A stretch of DNA of 64,000 nt from Paraglaciecola mesophila (GTDB taxonomy: Bacteria; Pseudomonadota; Gammaproteobacteria; Enterobacterales; Alteromonadaceae). Where the stretch lies: NCBI RefSeq assembly GCF_009906955.1, contig NZ_CP047656.1, positions 1,567,501-1,631,500 on the forward strand. The letters are read 5' to 3'. Both the position numbers and the translations under genes were made by a program. Shown piece after piece: positions 54,965-63,837 of this stretch (positions are counted from its first letter, which is position 1; each line of letters starts with the position of its first letter). The notes beneath the pieces are model-generated. The model saw nothing but the letters and a program-made list of their open reading frames with translations, made no database searches and was not told where the DNA came from.

Positions 54965-56287
54965 ATGAAAAACACACTTCGCCCCACTAGCATAGCATTT
55001 GCTATTTGTGCTGCTATTAGCAGCCTAAGTATCAGTGCAAACGCGAACGACACACTCACTAAACAACTCAAAGATGTTGAAAAAAGCGTGGTCGCTTGGC
55101 GCAGAGATATCCACCAGCACCCTGAGCTGGGGAATCGAGAAACACGCACCGCCGATATTGCCGCCACGCATCTTGAGAAACTGGGTATGCAAGTGGAACG
55201 AAATATCGGCTATACCGGCGTAGTAGGTATTTTAAAAGGTGATTTGCCGGGCCCCACCGTGATGCTTCGCGCCGACATGGATGCCCTGCCCGTAACCGAA
55301 AAAGTTGATTTGCCCTTTGCCTCAACTCAAACCACAAATTATCGCGGTGTAGATGTGGGGGTTATGCATGCATGTGGTCACGATACCCATGTGGCCATGT
55401 TAATGGGTGCAGCCGAAGTGCTCGCGGGTATGAAGGCAGAACTGCACGGCACTGTGATGTTTGTTTTTCAACCTGCTGAAGAAGGCGCGCCTAAAGGAGA
55501 AGAAGGCGGCGCTGAACTCATGTTAAAAGAAGGCATTTTCGACAAACACAAGCCTGACGTGGCGTTTGGCTTACATATTACATCTGGCTTAAATACAGGG
55601 AAAATCGGCTACCGCAGCGGTCCATTCATGGCCAGCGCAGACAGTTTCGAGATTGCCATTCACGGCACGCAAACACATGGTTCTACGCCGTGGAACGGAG
55701 TAGATCCTATTTCCGCGGCAGCGCAAGTTGTCACTGGTGTAAACCACATTATCAGCCGCCAAATTGACATAACCAAAGAACCTGCAATTGTGTCCTTCGG
55801 TAAGATTTCTGGGGGTGTGCGGAACAATATCATTCCAGAAAAAGTTGAAATGGTCGGCACGATCCGTAACTTCGACATGGATAATCGTCAGCAAATCTTT
55901 GATAAAATTAAGCATACTGCCACACATATCGCCGCAGCTTCAGGGGCCACAGCTGAGGTTGAAATTAACGAAGGCTACCCAGTCACCATTAACAATCCAG
56001 CTCTGACTGAACAAATGTTGCCAAGCTTAAATAAAGTCGCAGGCGAAGATAATGTGCTGCTACTGCCTAAAATTACCGGCGCGGAAGATTTTTCTTTCTA
56101 TGCCCTTGAAATCCCCAGCGTATTTGTATTTTTAGGTGGAACGCCCCAGGGCCAAGATGCCAGCAAAGCCCCCAGCAATCACTCACCGTACTTTTTCGCT
56201 GATGAAAAAGCGTTACCGCTTGGAACAGCCACGCTAACCCAATTAACACTGGATTACATGGCCTCTCATTCGGCCAATATGCAATAA
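54965..56287 (+). CDS. Secreted M20D amidohydrolase (hippurate/IAA-amino acid hydrolase family)
   Basis: A 440-residue exported zinc hydrolase. Signal peptide to about residue 27 (SISANA). Metal and active-site motifs: RRDIHQHPELGN, MLRADMDALPV, MHACGHDTHVAMLMG, VFQPAEEGAPKGEEGG and GLHIT, and NHSPYF with the last His at the end. The lid domain is at about 210-325. Family members split N-acyl amino acids or related amides; the precise substrate is unknown. It follows the broken amidohydrolase by 44 bases, and a TetR gene follows. Confidence 0.93.
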   Translation: MKNTLRPTSIAFAICAAISSLSISANANDTLTKQLKDVEKSVVAWRRDIHQHPELGNRETRTADIAATHLEKLGMQVERNIGYTGVVGILKGDLPGPTVMLRADMDALPVTEKVDLPFASTQTTNYRGVDVGVMHACGHDTHVAMLMGAAEVLAGMKAELHGTVMFVFQPAEEGAPKGEEGGAELMLKEGIFDKHKPDVAFGLHITSGLNTGKIGYRSGPFMASADSFEIAIHGTQTHGSTPWNGVDPISAAAQVVTGVNHIISRQIDITKEPAIVSFGKISGGVRNNIIPEKVEMVGTIRNFDMDNRQQIFDKIKHTATHIAAASGATAEVEINEGYPVTINNPALTEQMLPSLNKVAGEDNVLLLPKITGAEDFSFYALEIPSVFVFLGGTPQGQDASKAPSNHSPYFFADEKALPLGTATLTQLTLDYMASHSANMQ

Positions 56288-56302
56288 TCTAAGTGTCGCA
56301 AA

Positions 56303-56368
56303 AGCAATATAGGAATTATCTCGCAACAGTTTTAGAATGATTCGACAGATTCTTATATTGCTGTTTTT
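56303..56368 (+). terminator. Long inverted repeat with T-tract after the M20D gene
   Basis: AGCAATATAGGAAT (56303-56316) pairs with ATTCTTATATTGCT (56349-56362) with one mismatch over a 32-base loop, followed by GTTTTT. May act as terminator of the amidohydrolase gene; because it lies before a TetR gene, one arm or the pair might also be an operator. Confidence 0.5.
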
Positions 56369-56449
56369 CACCAAAAGCGGCATGATTCTGTCGCTACTTT
56401 CTATGCAACCCCGTGATATATCAATGTTTTAAGGTTTATAACGTTAGCT

Positions 56450-57088
56450 ATGCCAAGCCAAAGTGTCATTCCAGCAAAACAGTTACGCAGTCAAGACACC
56501 CAACGAAAACTGATGGCTGCCATACATCACTGCCTACAAAATAAATTTTTTGAACATATTAGTATTAAAGAGTTATGCGATCATGCAGGCGTGTCGGTAG
56601 GTACATTTTATCGGCGCTTTAAAAACAAAGAAGCTTTATTACCCCTGCTGTATCAAGATTTCGGAAGTGAACTCAACGCATGGATGACTCAGCTAGAAAG
56701 CATACAATTTACGACTTTAACGGAAGCCGTCAGTGGGGTAATCCAGCAAACGCATTATTTTTTCGCCGCAAATCGCAGCTTATTTCGCACCATTCACCTC
56801 AATTCACGTTTGCATAATGACATAGTGGCAGGTGACGCCTTAATCGACCGACGACACTTGTACCGTCGTATCAGTGATATCTTGCTTAGGTTTAAAGAAG
56901 ACATTATCGCCAAAGATAAAACATCAACTGCAAATATGGTAGTTTTCACTATGATCACCACGCTACTTGATAAAGTCCTTTACCCTGACATCACCCCATC
57001 GATTGCATGTGAGTTAGACTCCACCGCTGTGTGTGATGAGCTAACAAAAATGTTAATGCTGTATCTTATTCAGGCACAACACGAGTGA
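56450..57088 (+). CDS. TetR/AcrR-family transcriptional regulator
   Basis: A 212-residue regulator. The N-terminal helix-turn-helix is KLMAAIHHCLQNKFFEHISIKELCDHAGVSVGTFYRRFKNKEALLPLLYQDF (residues 20-72), the typical TetR sequence with FYRRFKNKEAL. The C-terminal ligand domain is unlike families I know. It stands between the M20D gene and the Nramp-like transporter gene and may regulate either. The ligand is unknown. Confidence 0.93.
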   Translation: MPSQSVIPAKQLRSQDTQRKLMAAIHHCLQNKFFEHISIKELCDHAGVSVGTFYRRFKNKEALLPLLYQDFGSELNAWMTQLESIQFTTLTEAVSGVIQQTHYFFAANRSLFRTIHLNSRLHNDIVAGDALIDRRHLYRRISDILLRFKEDIIAKDKTSTANMVVFTMITTLLDKVLYPDITPSIACELDSTAVCDELTKMLMLYLIQAQHE

Positions 57089-57174
57089 GTCTAAGCCTGT
57101 GTTTTAAGTAACGACGCTGGGCCAAAAGAGTCAGCTTCTCCTAAAAACATAAAAACCATTTGAGTATAGGTAGT

Positions 57175-58458
57175 ATGAAACTAACAAAAATAATGGCCTT
57201 GTTAGGCCCAGGTATCGTTTGGGCCGCCACCAGTATTGGTGTCTCGCATATTGTGCAGTCAACTCGCGCTGGCGCCGACTTCGGTTTTGCCTTACTCAGC
57301 TTCATTCTAATAGCGCATGTGGTGAAATACCCTTTTTTCTTGTTCGGCCCTAAATACTCTGGCTTAACCGGCAAGAGCTTACTCGATGGCTATCGCAGCG
57401 TAGGTAAATGGGCCTTCTATTTATTTTTAGGGTTAACTTTTATCACCATGTTTTTTGTCCAATCTGGGGTGACAATCGTCACAGCAGCCCTTGCAATGAA
57501 TTTATTTGGTGATATGTTATCACTTTCTCAGTGGGCAGCCGTAATTTTAGGAATTGTATGCGCTGTGCTCATCATAGGCCACTATAAGCTGCTCAACACA
57601 CTGTTGAAATGGATGATGTTAGTGTTAGTTATTTGCAGCATCATCGCTTGGTTTGCAGCTGTAGGGCGGTTAGGATTTAGCCCAGCTGAGGGTGCAGCGA
57701 CCATTGAAATCGGCTCTGTGGCAGGTATCGCCTTTATTGTAGCGTTAATTGGCTGGATGCCTACCGCAATCGAAGTGTCGGTTTGGCATTCACTATGGAT
57801 ACTCTCAAGAGGCGCAAAGCCTGGGCCAGAAAACGCTAAAAATGCCACCTTGGACTTCAACATTGGGTATGCAGCCAGTTTATTATTAGCGATTATTTTC
57901 TTGTGGTTAGGGGCATTACTCATGTTTGGTCAAGGCCAAGGCTTTGCCAATTCAGCTGCTGCCTTTGCTGGGCAATTGGTTGGCATATACAGTAATGCGT
58001 TAGGTGACTGGAGCTGGTTACTTATGGCCATTGTGACCTTTGTGGCGCTCTTTTCTTCTACATTTGCCGTCGCCGATGGTTTTCCCCAAGTATGGAAACG
58101 CGCCTATCAACTCACTCAACCTCATGATGCCACCTTCGCCCTTGATAGCGCCAATAAGTCTCAACATGCGCGCAAAGGAAATCTCGTTTATATCGCCGCT
58201 ATCGGCATACTCGCCTTAGGAAGTTGGTGGATAATCTCTGACTTCAGTGCTGATATCAAAGCCCTTCTAGACTTTGTGACTACCGTCTCGTTTGTGAGCG
58301 CGCCTATCTACGCGTGGCTAAACTACAAGGTGATGATGGGTGCTGATGTAGACGCCCAATATAAACCCCAAGGCATATTTCGGATTTACACCTTATGCTG
58401 CCTAAGCATACTTACACTCTTTAGTGCTTATTATATTTTTTGGAAGTTTGTAGCATAA
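57175..58458 (+). CDS. Nramp-family transporter lacking the metal-binding motif
   Basis: A 427-residue membrane protein with about 11 helices and an Nramp (NRAMP/MntH) fold. The alignment of the first helix is clear: GPGIVWAATSIGVSHIVQST then RAGADFGF, but the canonical D-P-G-N is replaced by G-V-S-H, and the sixth-helix M-P-H by M-P-T (GWMPTAIE). The Asp and Asn of helix 1 that bind Mn/Fe are thus lost. The protein may carry another substrate. A TTG 15 bases upstream (57160) is an alternative start; ATG 57175 is preferred. It follows the TetR gene by 86 bases. Confidence 0.88.
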   Translation: MKLTKIMALLGPGIVWAATSIGVSHIVQSTRAGADFGFALLSFILIAHVVKYPFFLFGPKYSGLTGKSLLDGYRSVGKWAFYLFLGLTFITMFFVQSGVTIVTAALAMNLFGDMLSLSQWAAVILGIVCAVLIIGHYKLLNTLLKWMMLVLVICSIIAWFAAVGRLGFSPAEGAATIEIGSVAGIAFIVALIGWMPTAIEVSVWHSLWILSRGAKPGPENAKNATLDFNIGYAASLLLAIIFLWLGALLMFGQGQGFANSAAAFAGQLVGIYSNALGDWSWLLMAIVTFVALFSSTFAVADGFPQVWKRAYQLTQPHDATFALDSANKSQHARKGNLVYIAAIGILALGSWWIISDFSADIKALLDFVTTVSFVSAPIYAWLNYKVMMGADVDAQYKPQGIFRIYTLCCLSILTLFSAYYIFWKFVA

Positions 58459-58593
58459 AACACCAGATGCTATAAGGCTTTAAACGACATTAGCGCCTTA
58501 CATCAACAAGTTTTAAAAAATTTAATATAAGGGCAAAGTTTTCAGCCTGATTAAAGGTCTATTTGATGTGTATATTCACCCAAAGGAAATAAA

Positions 58594-59004
58594 ATGAAAG
58601 TAACTGGCCGTTGCCATTGTGGCGAACTCGTTTTTAATGCGATAGTCGATCCAGAAAAAACCATGATTTGTCACTGCACTGATTGCCAAGTATTGTCGGC
58701 AACCGCTTTTCGCACCGTAGTGGTTAGTGAAATAGATGGGGTTCAGTTCACTAAAGGTAAACCTAAAGAATATGTAAAAGTAGCACAAAGCGGTAATCCC
58801 CGTGCCCAAGGTTTTTGTGAGCATTGCGGCACTGGCATTTACGCATCAGCAATAGGGGATGAGCCTAAAGTGTATAATCTGCGTGTTGGTGCTATCGATC
58901 AGCGAAATGAATTAATCCCTAAACGCCAGATTTGGTCACGTTCGGCGCAACATTGGTTGGCCGATATTGGTCAGCTTCCCGCTGCAGAGCAAAGCCCCAC
59001 CTAA
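58594..59004 (+). CDS. GFA family (glutathione-dependent formaldehyde-activating/CENP-V) protein
   Basis: A 136-residue zinc protein. Cysteines of the family are seen: GRCHCGELVF (Cys7, Cys9), ICHCTDCQ (Cys28, Cys31) and GFCEHCGTGIY. The family includes the S-hydroxymethylglutathione-forming enzyme of methylotrophs, but most members have no shown function. A strong AAGGAAAT ribosome site precedes ATG. Alone on the plus strand. Confidence 0.92.
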   Translation: MKVTGRCHCGELVFNAIVDPEKTMICHCTDCQVLSATAFRTVVVSEIDGVQFTKGKPKEYVKVAQSGNPRAQGFCEHCGTGIYASAIGDEPKVYNLRVGAIDQRNELIPKRQIWSRSAQHWLADIGQLPAAEQSPT

Positions 59005-59391
59005 TTTGTGCCAACAGCAGCGTAATCTCCCAAATACGCTGCTCTGCACATCGGCTCATTCGTAAGCGGTTGCACTTCACTTATCAAGTATAAACACACT
59101 AAATTCAAGGCGTTGCACTGCCTGTAATTATTACATGTTAAGAGTAAGAGTTACCTTTTTTCTGTCTGCTGCTTCCCCTATTCCCTCTGGTAAACCTTCT
59201 CAAATGACTGCCAGAGCGCTGATCCCCGCACTTCGATGAGCTGGCGTACTCTTTGCGTATTCCAACTACAAGAACTAATTTTAACGTTACCAAGATGATA
59301 TTTGTGCAAGGCTACATATGCCGTTTGCCACCAGCAAATGTGTGGTCGAAACAGTTATCTTGTTCAGAAAACGACGAGTAGGGAGAACATC
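59005..59391. other. Intergenic region without recognised feature
   Basis: About 390 bases between the GFA gene and the PRC-barrel gene. No ORF of coding quality, no tRNA, no clear terminator. An in-frame extension of the next gene to 59302 has no ribosome site and is not considered coding. Confidence 0.4.
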
Positions 59392-60153
59392 ATGCTAGCA
59401 GGCTTACGAGACATTCAACGGTTCACTATCGCCGCCTCAGATGGTGACATTGGCATCATCAAAGATTTTTTGTTCGACGACCGTGCATGGACGATACGAT
59501 ATATGTACGTCGACACCCACAAATGGTTACCCCTAGGGGAAAAGGTACTTATTTCACCTATCTCTCTAAGAGACATAGATACCGAAGATGAAAAAATTCA
59601 TGTTGCGCTTAGCAAACAGCAAGTTAAAGACAGCCCCTCAATCGACGAAGAAAAAACCGTGTCGCGGGAATATGAAGAAATTCTTTTTTCTTATTTAGGG
59701 TACGGATATTACTGGACAGGTCCTGGCGCATGGGGCGAGTACGCGCACCCCACTGCTTTGGTCAATCAACAAGCATTAGAGCAAGCAAATACCAATTTGC
59801 AAGAGCATGACAAAAGCAGCGCCAATCACCTACGTTCAATCGACGAGCTGCAAGGTTACGATGTCATCGCTGGGGAAGAAACCGTGGGACATGTTCACGA
59901 TTTAATCCTGGATACAGAAAATTGGGAGGTCCCAATGCTTATCATTGATACCCACAATTGGTTACCCGGTGGTAAAAAACTGTTACTCGCCCCAAAACAC
60001 ATCGATGACATTAACTGGTTAGAGCAACGTGTTCATTGCACATTGCCTGCCGAAGATATTGAACATTGTCCAGAGTGTGATCACGACTTATTAAATGATG
60101 AAGGCTACAAACTCAAGGTCAAACAGGCGCTACAAACAGTGCCAAAGTCATAG
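59392..60153 (+). CDS. PRC-barrel domain protein, two copies
   Basis: A 253-residue cytoplasmic protein with two PRC-barrel domains: RDIQRFTIAASDGDIGIIKDFLFDDRAWTIRYMYVDTHKWLPLGEKVLISPISL (about 5-65) and a similar copy IDELQGYDVIAGEETVGHVHDLILDTENWEVPMLIIDTHNWLPGGKKLLLAPKHI (about 145-200). PRC barrels are beta domains for protein or RNA contacts; proteins of this type appear in stress settings. No catalytic function. ATG at 59392 follows AGGGAG at seven bases. Confidence 0.88.
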   Translation: MLAGLRDIQRFTIAASDGDIGIIKDFLFDDRAWTIRYMYVDTHKWLPLGEKVLISPISLRDIDTEDEKIHVALSKQQVKDSPSIDEEKTVSREYEEILFSYLGYGYYWTGPGAWGEYAHPTALVNQQALEQANTNLQEHDKSSANHLRSIDELQGYDVIAGEETVGHVHDLILDTENWEVPMLIIDTHNWLPGGKKLLLAPKHIDDINWLEQRVHCTLPAEDIEHCPECDHDLLNDEGYKLKVKQALQTVPKS

Positions 60154-60254
60154 TCATAAGCACACCAGACTTACCCGTGCTCATAACGAATAAGAGCACG
60201 GTTTTCGTTTCCATTTTATAAACATGCGATTTCATTGTGCAGCCGGAGAACATC

Positions 60255-62978
60255 ATGCAGCAAGCATCCCCTTATTTGAAAACTCTAACCCTTGATGGTG
60301 AGCAGTTTTCTTACTACGCCTTAGACACACTGTCAAAAAGTCACGATATCGAGCGCCTACCATTCGCCGCCAAAATACTACTTGAAAACCTACTTCGTCA
60401 CAGTGCTGAAGAATTTGTCCAAGAAGACGATATCAACAAACTCGCCACTTGGGATATTAACGATAGTGCCACCACAGAAATTGCCTTTGTGCCCTCAAGG
60501 GTAGTGCTTCAAGATTTCACCGGTGTGCCTGCTGTAGTTGATTTAGCAGCGATGCGTGATGCAATGGTCGATTTAGGCGGCGATCCGCAAAAGATCAACC
60601 CATTGAAGCCAGTGGAACTCGTTATTGATCACTCTGTCATGGTTGACTATTTCGCTGAAGAAGACGCCCTTGATAAAAACACCGCAATGGAAGTTCAGCG
60701 CAATAAAGAACGCTATCAATTTTTGCGTTGGGGCCAGCAAGCCTTCGATAACTTCAAAGTGGTACCACCGGGTAAGGGCATAGTACATCAGGTTAACCTG
60801 GAGTACTTAGCACGCGTGACCTTTATTGAAAAACAAGACGATCAAACCTTACTTTACCCAGACACACTCGTGGGGACAGATTCTCACACGACTATGATCA
60901 ACGGCCTTGGTATTTTAGGTTGGGGGGTTGGCGGTATTGAAGCTGAAGCTGCTATGTTAGGTCAGCCAGTAACAATGTTGATACCTGAAGTGGTAGGCAT
61001 GGAAATAACCGGCAGTTTGCCACCCGGTACCACTGCGACAGATTTAGTGCTAACCATCACCCAAAAATTACGTGAGTTTGGCGTTGTAGGTAAATTTGTG
61101 GAATTTTACGGTGACGGAGTTAAACACCTCACCATTGCTGATAGAGCAACCATAGCGAACATGGCACCTGAGTACGGTGCTACGTGCGGTATTTTCCCCC
61201 TGGATGAACAAACGGAAACCTATCTTCGTTTAACCGGTCGTGATAATCGCAACATCGATTTAATCAAAGCCTATGCACAAGCCCAAGGCATGTGGGGCAG
61301 CGACGCCCAGAAAACAGCAGTGTATCACGCTAATTTGCATATCGATTTAAGTGACGTTGTTACCTCAATTGCTGGACCTAAGCGTCCGCAAGATAGGATT
61401 GCGTTATCAGATGCCGCTGCCGAATTTGATACCTGGTTAACTGAACAAGAAAAGTTGATCATTACCACAGAAGATCCAGAAAAAGGACGTTTTGAATCAG
61501 AAGGTGGGCAACAGGTTGAAAAAAATGAAGACTCGTCACAAGTCGATTACAACGGCCAGAAATTTAGTTTAAACCATGGTGCAGTGGTCATTGCTGCGAT
61601 CACCAGTTGTACTAACACTTCGAACCCCTCGGTGTTGATTGCTGCCGGTCTATTGGCGAAAAAAGCCAGTGAAATGGGCTTGTCAGTGAAGCCATGGGTG
61701 AAAACGAGTTTTGCTCCTGGCTCTCAGGTGGTAACCGAGTATTTGAATAAAGCTAACCTTACCCACGAGCTCGAAAATCTCGGATTCCATCTTGTCGGTT
61801 ATGGCTGTACAACGTGCATTGGTAACTCAGGGCCCTTACCCGAGCCAATTAGCGCGGCTATCCGTAAAGAGAAACTCAATGTTACCTCGGTGCTATCCGG
61901 CAATCGAAATTTCGAAGGGCGTATTCATTCTGATGTCAAAGCCAATTACCTTGCCTCACCGCCTCTAGTTATCGCATATGCATTAGCAGGAAACATGCAT
62001 ATAGATTTGCTAAAAGAACCGTTAGGCACAGACAAAAACGGTAAACCTGTATATCTACGGGATATTTGGCCAAGCAATGAAGAAATTCAAGCATTAGTTA
62101 CCGATGTAGTTAATAGCGAAATGTTTTCTGAACGATACAGCCATATATTCGAGGGAGACGAAACTTGGAATAACTTAGATGTGGTCGATAGTGAACAGTA
62201 CAATTGGCCTGAGTCGACCTATGTGAAAAAGCCGACCTTTTTTGACGGCATTGGGCAGCAGCCTGAAGCAATCGAGACGATCAACAATGCACGCTGCTTG
62301 TTAAAGTTAGGAGATACAGTCACCACGGATCATATATCACCCGCTGGTAGTATTGCTCCCGACGGCCCAGCCGCGCAATACCTTCGCGCTCATGGTGTTG
62401 AAGAGCATGACTTTAACTCATTTGGTTCTCGCCGAGGTAATCACGAAATCATGATGCGTGGGACCTTCGCCAATGTCAGACTGAAAAATCAATTAGCACC
62501 AGGCACAGAAGGTGGCTGGACACGTTTTCAGCCGTCAGCTGAGCAGATGTCTGTTTTTGATGCTGCAATGAAATACCAAGAACAAGGCACACCAAGTATC
62601 GTCATAGCCGGCAAAGAATACGGCACAGGTAGTTCACGAGACTGGGCCGCAAAAGGTCCCTTATTACTCGGTGTTAAAGCCGTTATTGCCGAAAGTTATG
62701 AACGTATCCACCGTTCCAATTTAATTGGAATGGGAATTTTACCCTTGCAGTTTAAACCAGGCGATGATGCGCAAACACTGAAGCTCGATGGTACCGAGCA
62801 ATACTCTATCAGTGCGATTGAAAAAGGACAGAAAGAGGTGTGCGTGTCGGTGAAAGGTGAAAATGGGGAGTTTACCTTTGATGCTCAGATCCGCATCGAT
62901 ACACCGAATGAGTTTAGCTATTTTAGCGATGGCGGCATTCTGCAATACGTACTTCGCAGTTTAAATAAGACAACATAA
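60255..62978 (+). CDS. acnA: Aconitate hydratase A
   Basis: A 907-residue iron-sulfur enzyme converting citrate to isocitrate in the TCA cycle; the AcnA form is stable to oxidation and typical of stress or stationary phase. The [4Fe-4S] cysteines are Cys452 (SCTNTSNPS), Cys518 and Cys521 (GCTTCIGNSG). Also present are GTDSHTTMINGLG and, in the swivel domain, GTGSSRDWAAKG. The ATG at 60255 follows CGGAGAAC; GTG 60237 is less likely. Length close to E. coli AcnA (891). Followed by its own terminator. Confidence 0.97.
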   Translation: MQQASPYLKTLTLDGEQFSYYALDTLSKSHDIERLPFAAKILLENLLRHSAEEFVQEDDINKLATWDINDSATTEIAFVPSRVVLQDFTGVPAVVDLAAMRDAMVDLGGDPQKINPLKPVELVIDHSVMVDYFAEEDALDKNTAMEVQRNKERYQFLRWGQQAFDNFKVVPPGKGIVHQVNLEYLARVTFIEKQDDQTLLYPDTLVGTDSHTTMINGLGILGWGVGGIEAEAAMLGQPVTMLIPEVVGMEITGSLPPGTTATDLVLTITQKLREFGVVGKFVEFYGDGVKHLTIADRATIANMAPEYGATCGIFPLDEQTETYLRLTGRDNRNIDLIKAYAQAQGMWGSDAQKTAVYHANLHIDLSDVVTSIAGPKRPQDRIALSDAAAEFDTWLTEQEKLIITTEDPEKGRFESEGGQQVEKNEDSSQVDYNGQKFSLNHGAVVIAAITSCTNTSNPSVLIAAGLLAKKASEMGLSVKPWVKTSFAPGSQVVTEYLNKANLTHELENLGFHLVGYGCTTCIGNSGPLPEPISAAIRKEKLNVTSVLSGNRNFEGRIHSDVKANYLASPPLVIAYALAGNMHIDLLKEPLGTDKNGKPVYLRDIWPSNEEIQALVTDVVNSEMFSERYSHIFEGDETWNNLDVVDSEQYNWPESTYVKKPTFFDGIGQQPEAIETINNARCLLKLGDTVTTDHISPAGSIAPDGPAAQYLRAHGVEEHDFNSFGSRRGNHEIMMRGTFANVRLKNQLAPGTEGGWTRFQPSAEQMSVFDAAMKYQEQGTPSIVIAGKEYGTGSSRDWAAKGPLLLGVKAVIAESYERIHRSNLIGMGILPLQFKPGDDAQTLKLDGTEQYSISAIEKGQKEVCVSVKGENGEFTFDAQIRIDTPNEFSYFSDGGILQYVLRSLNKTT

Positions 62979-63019
62979 GGCTAAGTCCCTACTGCTTTAC
63001 ACGGTACAATCATTATTCA

Positions 63020-63047
63020 AAGCCGACCTATATAGGTCGGCTTTTTT
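63020..63047 (+). terminator. Rho-independent terminator after acnA
   Basis: Perfect palindrome AAGCCGACCTA/TAGGTCGGCTT with a two-base loop followed by six T, 40 bases behind the stop codon. Confidence 0.92.
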
Positions 63048-63292
63048 GTGGGCGAGCACTATTTTTTTAGCCCGTGAGAGATAGCATGAGCGAGATACAA
63101 CGAGTGGAATATCACCCAGTAAAATTTATCTTTTCATTGAGTAGCAATTACCCAAGTTACCTCCCCTCATAACCCAAAAATAATAAGTTATTGATAAATA
63201 TAGAATTTTAAATAACTTTAAAGTTGGCACGAGAATAGCTTAGTTACATGTAAGCAAAGTGTAAAATCACTTAACAATAAGGAACCAAGATA

Positions 63293-63451
63293 ATGAAAAC
63301 TCAAATTATAAGTTCATTGAAAGCCTTGATGAATTCAATGGTATTAGTCGCTATCTTAATCACCGCTTTAACCTCTTGTGCCACGATTGACGGGGCAGGA
63401 CAAGATATTGAAAGCGCCGGTGAAGCCGTTCAAGACGCAGCGAACGACTAG
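63293..63451 (+). CDS. Entericidin-like small lipoprotein
   Basis: A 52-residue protein. Signal peptide MKTQIISSLKALMNSMVLVAILITALTSC with the lipobox ALTSC (Cys29); the mature part ATIDGAGQDIESAGEAVQDAAND has the G-A-G-Q-D-I-x-x-x-G-x-A-V-Q-D-A pattern of entericidin A/B (EcnA/EcnB), small envelope lipoproteins that in E. coli form an antidote/toxin pair. Here it is a single gene. AAGGAAC lies eight bases before ATG. It could be involved in cell-envelope stress; role unproven. Confidence 0.85.
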   Translation: MKTQIISSLKALMNSMVLVAILITALTSCATIDGAGQDIESAGEAVQDAAND

Positions 63452-63837
63452 TAATTCCTGCGGGTATTGTTCATTCACATGAATAACCGGCGCTCACAGC
63501 TGGTCAACGCAAAGGTTATTGTTTTGTCTGCTAAAGCAGACATCCGCTAAGATATTTGAGCAACATCGAGGCCTTTTCACAGAATAGCGCAAGCGACACC
63601 TACATAAATCGACCAGTACGATTTAATCATTCGGTTAGGCATTCATGTTTGCGAAAAAGAGTACAGGCGCATTAGTAGTCGAATGCAATACTGATAGTAC
63701 TCACCAACCTTTAGCACAGTTGCGAGTCATGCATCGGGTTAATAGCCAGATATTAATCATAGGGGGTGTATTTAATTGGGCTGTAGATCCCGAATATCAA
63801 AAATTGACGCTAAATACCGACGCCACATCCAGGTGTA
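63452..63837. other. Intergenic region, doubtful 70-codon ORF
   Basis: No confident gene. An ORF at 63645-63857 has no good ribosome site and runs into the repeat element, its last seven codons being repeat sequence; I do not count it as a gene. No terminator is clear after the lipoprotein. Confidence 0.4.

Noticed and set aside
59302..59391. N-terminal extension of the PRC-barrel gene
   Set aside because: No ribosome site at the upstream start, while AGGGAG lies before the ATG at 59392 where the domain begins.
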